This document shows, one piece after another, positions 5,640 through 7,402 of a stretch of DNA of 7,402 bases (within the stretch, counting starts at the first letter, position 1; every line of letters starts with the position of its first letter). The translations under genes and the position numbers were made by a program. Origin of the DNA: an uncultured Lachnospiraceae bacterium (GTDB lineage: Bacteria; Bacillota; Clostridia; Lachnospirales; Lachnospiraceae); the NCBI GenBank assembly GCA_900313745.1, contig OMSM01000135.1, positions 1 through 7,402 of the forward strand, read 5' to 3'. Below the pieces are notes generated by a model. That model had not been told where the DNA came from and ran no database searches. It saw only the letters and a list, made by a program, of their open reading frames with translations.

Positions 5640-7209
5640 AATCCTCCAGCCACCTGCGGTACTCCGAGGGCTGCATCCCGTACTGCTTGCGGAACACCTT
5701 GCCCCAGTAGCTCTCGTTGGCATATCCTGCCTTCTCCGCGATCTCCCCGAGTGAAAGCGACGTATCCTTCAACAGGGTACAGGAGTACTCCAGTCTCTGA
5801 TCCCTGATGTACTGTCCCACGGTTATTCCGGTTTGTTCGCGGAAAACCCTGGTCATGTACTGTGTGGATATATTGATGGCTTCCGAGACGTCCATCACCG
5901 AAAGGCTGCTGTCCTTGTAATGCCGCTGCACATATTTCAGTACCGAGTCCACAATCCGGTTATCCGAAAGATACTGCGCCTCATCCGCGAAGTACCGTTT
6001 CAGGCTTCGTGTGAGATAGTCGCAGCATTCGTCCAGTGTATTCAGATAAATCAGCGAATTCCACTCCGGCTCTTCCTCGGATGCTGCGCTGTTTCCGGGT
6101 GACCAGTCCCGCTGCCGGAGAATCTGGTACAGGTTGAAAAACAGTCCCCGGACCGCGTCAGGGTTTGCCATCCTGTCCTTCATAACCAGTTCGCGGAGCA
6201 TCCGGACCTGCGCCTCCGCCTGCTTCAGGGAACCTTCCCTCACCGCCCCGGCAAAACTGGTGCTGATACCCCGGATCTGCCTAGTATATTCATCCTCATC
6301 CGGTGCAATGTCTTCAACATAATCAACCGCCTGCCCGTACCCGGTAAAGAAGCGCATGTTCATGAGGGACACCGCCTGCTGATAGCTTGCCTCGATCTGT
6401 CTCCAGCTGTGGTTAACCGCGGAAAGCGCCGCAAACCAGCCGGATGTGTTCTCCCTTTTTTCCCGGAAATCGCGGATCATGCACTGTTTTGCCTTCTCCA
6501 GTCTGTCAAAGCTTTCCGAGGAGATAATGCAGCGGATTCTCTGATATTTCTCCGCCAGAAGGATCCTGTCCCGGTCAAACCAGCCGCGCAGTAATATCGC
6601 TGCCTGATTCAGATAAACATCCTCGTCGAGCTCGCCGCCGTCCTTCTGCTCCAGGATTACACAGAGAAAATAGCCGTTTCTGTTCACGACTGTACCTTTG
6701 CGGCTGATCAGGGGAAGCAGCTGGGCGTTCCATTTTCCCCGGGTCAGATCCCGAATAAACGTCTCCTCGACGTATCGGGCGGAAATGTCCAGTACCTCTC
6801 CCGCAAGCGCGACCTGTTCCTCCCTGTCCTGTCTCGATGTAATTTCCGAGAGGAGCTTCCGCAGGATCTCGGTGAGTTCGTCCATGTGAATCGGCTTCTC
6901 GACGTAAGCCGTCACATCCAGCTTCATTGCCTGGCGGTAGTACTCAATATCGCTGTAGGCACTGATGAAAACCACCGAGGACGGAATGCTGTGCTCCCTT
7001 ATATACTGCGCAAGCTGTATCCCGTCCATCCTGGGCATACGGATATCGGAAATAATGATCTCGGGAGGATTCTGAATAAGTTCTTCCTTCGCCTGCTCCG
7101 CGCCGGAAAAGGTTTTGACCCGCTCTACCCCGAGCTCATCCCAGGCAATGTATCTCTGCAGTGCCTCCCGGACCGTCCTCTCATCGTCAATAATGTATAC
7201 ACTGGCCAT
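5596..7209 (-). CDS. yesN: Two-component response regulator, YesN type (receiver plus AraC-family DNA-binding domain)
   Basis: This 537-residue cytoplasmic regulator should be phosphorylated by the adjacent YesM-type kinase and activate the transporter promoter. The receiver domain (about 1-122) shows the acidic pair Asp8-Asp9, phosphoacceptor Asp55 in IIISDIRMPRMDG, switch Ser84 in FISAYSD, Tyr102 and Lys105 in AYVEKPI. A long middle region (about 130-410) resembles the poorly defined linker domain of other YesN proteins. The C-terminal AraC domain (about 418-520) has both helix-turn-helix units: SVMDVSEAINISTQYMTRVF and the signature LGEIAEKAGYANESYWGKVF, ending in KQYGMQPSEYRR. Start ATG at 7209 is chosen because AGGAGA lies seven bases upstream and the receiver strand begins at once; an in-frame ATG at 7248 has no ribosome site and overlaps the promoter candidate. 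The 3' end overlaps yesM by 44 bases. Confidence 0.95.
   Translation of the reverse strand: MASVYIIDDERTVREALQRYIAWDELGVERVKTFSGAEQAKEELIQNPPEIIISDIRMPRMDGIQLAQYIREHSIPSSVVFISAYSDIEYYRQAMKLDVTAYVEKPIHMDELTEILRKLLSEITSRQDREEQVALAGEVLDISARYVEETFIRDLTRGKWNAQLLPLISRKGTVVNRNGYFLCVILEQKDGGELDEDVYLNQAAILLRGWFDRDRILLAEKYQRIRCIISSESFDRLEKAKQCMIRDFREKRENTSGWFAALSAVNHSWRQIEASYQQAVSLMNMRFFTGYGQAVDYVEDIAPDEDEYTRQIRGISTSFAGAVREGSLKQAEAQVRMLRELVMKDRMANPDAVRGLFFNLYQILRQRDWSPGNSAASEEEPEWNSLIYLNTLDECCDYLTRSLKRYFADEAQYLSDNRIVDSVLKYVQRHYKDSSLSVMDVSEAINISTQYMTRVFREQTGITVGQYIRDQRLEYSCTLLKDTSLSLGEIAEKAGYANESYWGKVFRKQYGMQPSEYRRWLEDYEKSRASSGTDTNH
5643..5647 (-). promoter_or_regulatory. Closely spaced ribosome binding site of the kinase gene, inside the regulator gene
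   Basis: GGAGG lies only three bases before the kinase ATG (5639), shorter than usual; an AGGTGG ten bases upstream of the ATG is an alternative. Both lie in the last codons of the regulator gene. Arriving ribosomes that finish the regulator would pass over this site, so coupled and possibly inefficient kinase translation is plausible (inference). Confidence 0.55.
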
Positions 7210-7216
7210 TTCCCGT

Positions 7217-7222
7217 TCTCCT
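7217..7222 (-). promoter_or_regulatory. Ribosome binding site that sets the regulator start
   Basis: AGGAGA sits seven bases before ATG 7209. The in-frame ATG at 7248 has only A/T-rich sequence ahead of it, so 7209 is the supported start. Confidence 0.75.
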
Positions 7223-7243
7223 GATCTATTCGCAGTACATATG

Positions 7244-7271
7244 ATCATTTTTCATTAAACGGTTTTGGCAA
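7244..7271 (-). promoter_or_regulatory. Weak promoter candidate for the regulator/kinase genes
   Basis: TTGCCA (7271-7266, five of six) and AATGAT (7249-7244, four of six) are separated by 16 bases. Start of transcription would fall near 7237, giving a short leader that contains the AGGAGA site. The terminator at 7316-7345 isolates this region from the gene to the right, so a promoter must exist somewhere in 7210-7315. The exact boxes are uncertain. Confidence 0.4.
7254..7267. promoter_or_regulatory. cre-like / LacI-family-like operator candidate
   Basis: The plus strand reads ATTAAACGGTTTTG, with core TAAACGGTT matching the Bacillus catabolite-responsive element core (TGTAAACGGTTACA), nine of fourteen positions overall. 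AAAC and GTTT form an inverted repeat around one base (7257-7265). The outer TG/CA of a typical cre is absent. It lies between the putative -35 and -10 boxes, where a bound repressor would block transcription. CcpA or a LacI-family repressor is a guess. Confidence 0.3.
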
Positions 7272-7315
7272 ATCAAGTTGTTTTATTTCCCTGTAAGTTC
7301 ATTTTTTACCATAAG

Positions 7316-7345
7316 AAAACCCCGCCGGGATTACTCCCGGCGGGG
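7316..7345 (-). terminator. Rho-independent terminator of the upstream (right-hand) minus-strand gene
   Basis: The same perfect 11-bp stem as at the left end: CCCCGCCGGGA (7320-7330) and TCCCGGCGGGG (7335-7345) around loop TTAC. On the minus strand it is followed by TTTTCTTATGG, a shorter T-run than its left copy. It begins 14 bases after the putative stop at 7360-7362 and separates that gene from the regulator gene. Confidence 0.85.
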
Positions 7346-7359
7346 CAGCTGGTTCGGTA

Positions 7360-7402
7360 TTACGATTCCGGAGAATTAAAGCTGAGGGCCTGCGGCGACC
7401 AG
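7360..7402 (-). CDS. Possible C-terminal end of a gene lying to the right
   Basis: The terminator at 7316-7345 implies a minus-strand gene ending just to its right. The most plausible frame reads WSPQALSFNSPES and stops at TAA (7360-7362), 14 bases ahead of the hairpin. A second frame reads LVAAGPQL and stops at 7376-7378, and cannot be excluded. Thirteen residues are too few to name a family. Genes for sugar-cleaving enzymes often sit beside such importers, but nothing visible here proves that. Confidence 0.35.
   Translation of the reverse strand, partial: WSPQALSFNSPES

Noticed and set aside
5640..5723. Upstream in-frame ATG (5723) for the kinase gene
   Set aside because: The extra 28 residues are Arg/Ser/Gly/Thr-rich and shadow the regulator's AraC domain; the basic MRKAEHRQ before membrane segment 1 is a normal YesM N-terminus.
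3879..5807. Long plus-strand open frame (642 codons) opposite the kinase gene
   Set aside because: It is the antisense shadow of a GC-rich gene. The peptide is His/Val/Arg/Leu-rich with no domain pattern, has no good ribosome site, and the minus strand holds an intact kinase with all motifs.
7210..7248. Upstream in-frame ATG (7248) for the response regulator
   Set aside because: It has no ribosome site and overlaps the promoter candidate; receiver domains begin within a few residues of the first beta strand, as the 7209 start gives.
1..7402. CRISPR arrays, tRNA or rRNA genes, insertion sequences, riboswitches
   Set aside because: I saw no regularly spaced repeats, no tRNA-like cloverleaf, no transposase signatures and no recognisable riboswitch core; nearly all of the window is explained by protein-coding genes.

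Overview
The window holds one complete, compact carbohydrate sensing-and-import locus, all on the minus strand, with fragments of unrelated genes at both edges. The base composition is fairly GC-rich by eye. AGGAGG-type ribosome binding sites are strong. The gene families (YesN/YesM two-component system, LplB/YtcP-type permeases, a lipoprotein binding protein with an Ala/Glu-rich linker) point to a Gram-positive Firmicute. A gut or rumen anaerobe of the Clostridia (Lachnospiraceae-like) is my best guess. That placement is inference, not proven by any marker gene.

Layout in order of transcription (right to left). A minus-strand gene from outside the window ends at about 7360 and is closed by a hairpin terminator (7316-7345). 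A short leader (7210-7319) carries a weak promoter candidate and a catabolite-repression-like palindrome. The response regulator (YesN type, 7209-5596) follows, and overlaps the histidine kinase gene (YesM type, 5639-3873) by 44 bases. A 77-base gap carries a good promoter candidate whose -35 box overlaps the kinase stop codon. Next are the first permease (LplB type, 3795-2821) and the second permease (YtcP type, 2821-1907), which share one base as TGATG. After a 98-base gap with a possible hairpin and a perfect 10-base palindrome comes the lipid-anchored binding protein (1808-204). A strong terminator (154-185) closes the unit. At the far left, the last 36 codons of a convergent plus-strand gene are visible (2-112).

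How the genes should work together (family knowledge plus inference): YesM senses an extracellular ligand or envelope state through its large external domain and phosphorylates YesN at Asp55. YesN then activates the transporter promoter through its AraC-type DNA-binding domain. The lipoprotein captures an oligosaccharide and hands it to the two-permease channel. No ATPase is encoded here, so a shared MsmX/UgpC-type ATPase elsewhere must power import. No complete glycoside hydrolase is present and the substrate cannot be read from the sequence.

The least ordinary features are the almost identical 30-base terminator repeats flanking the cassette, the 44-base yesN/yesM overlap, and the regulatory candidates in the two leaders. 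I see no wholly new system; this is a well-known type of module with some noteworthy details. No stretch over 300 bases lacks a gene.
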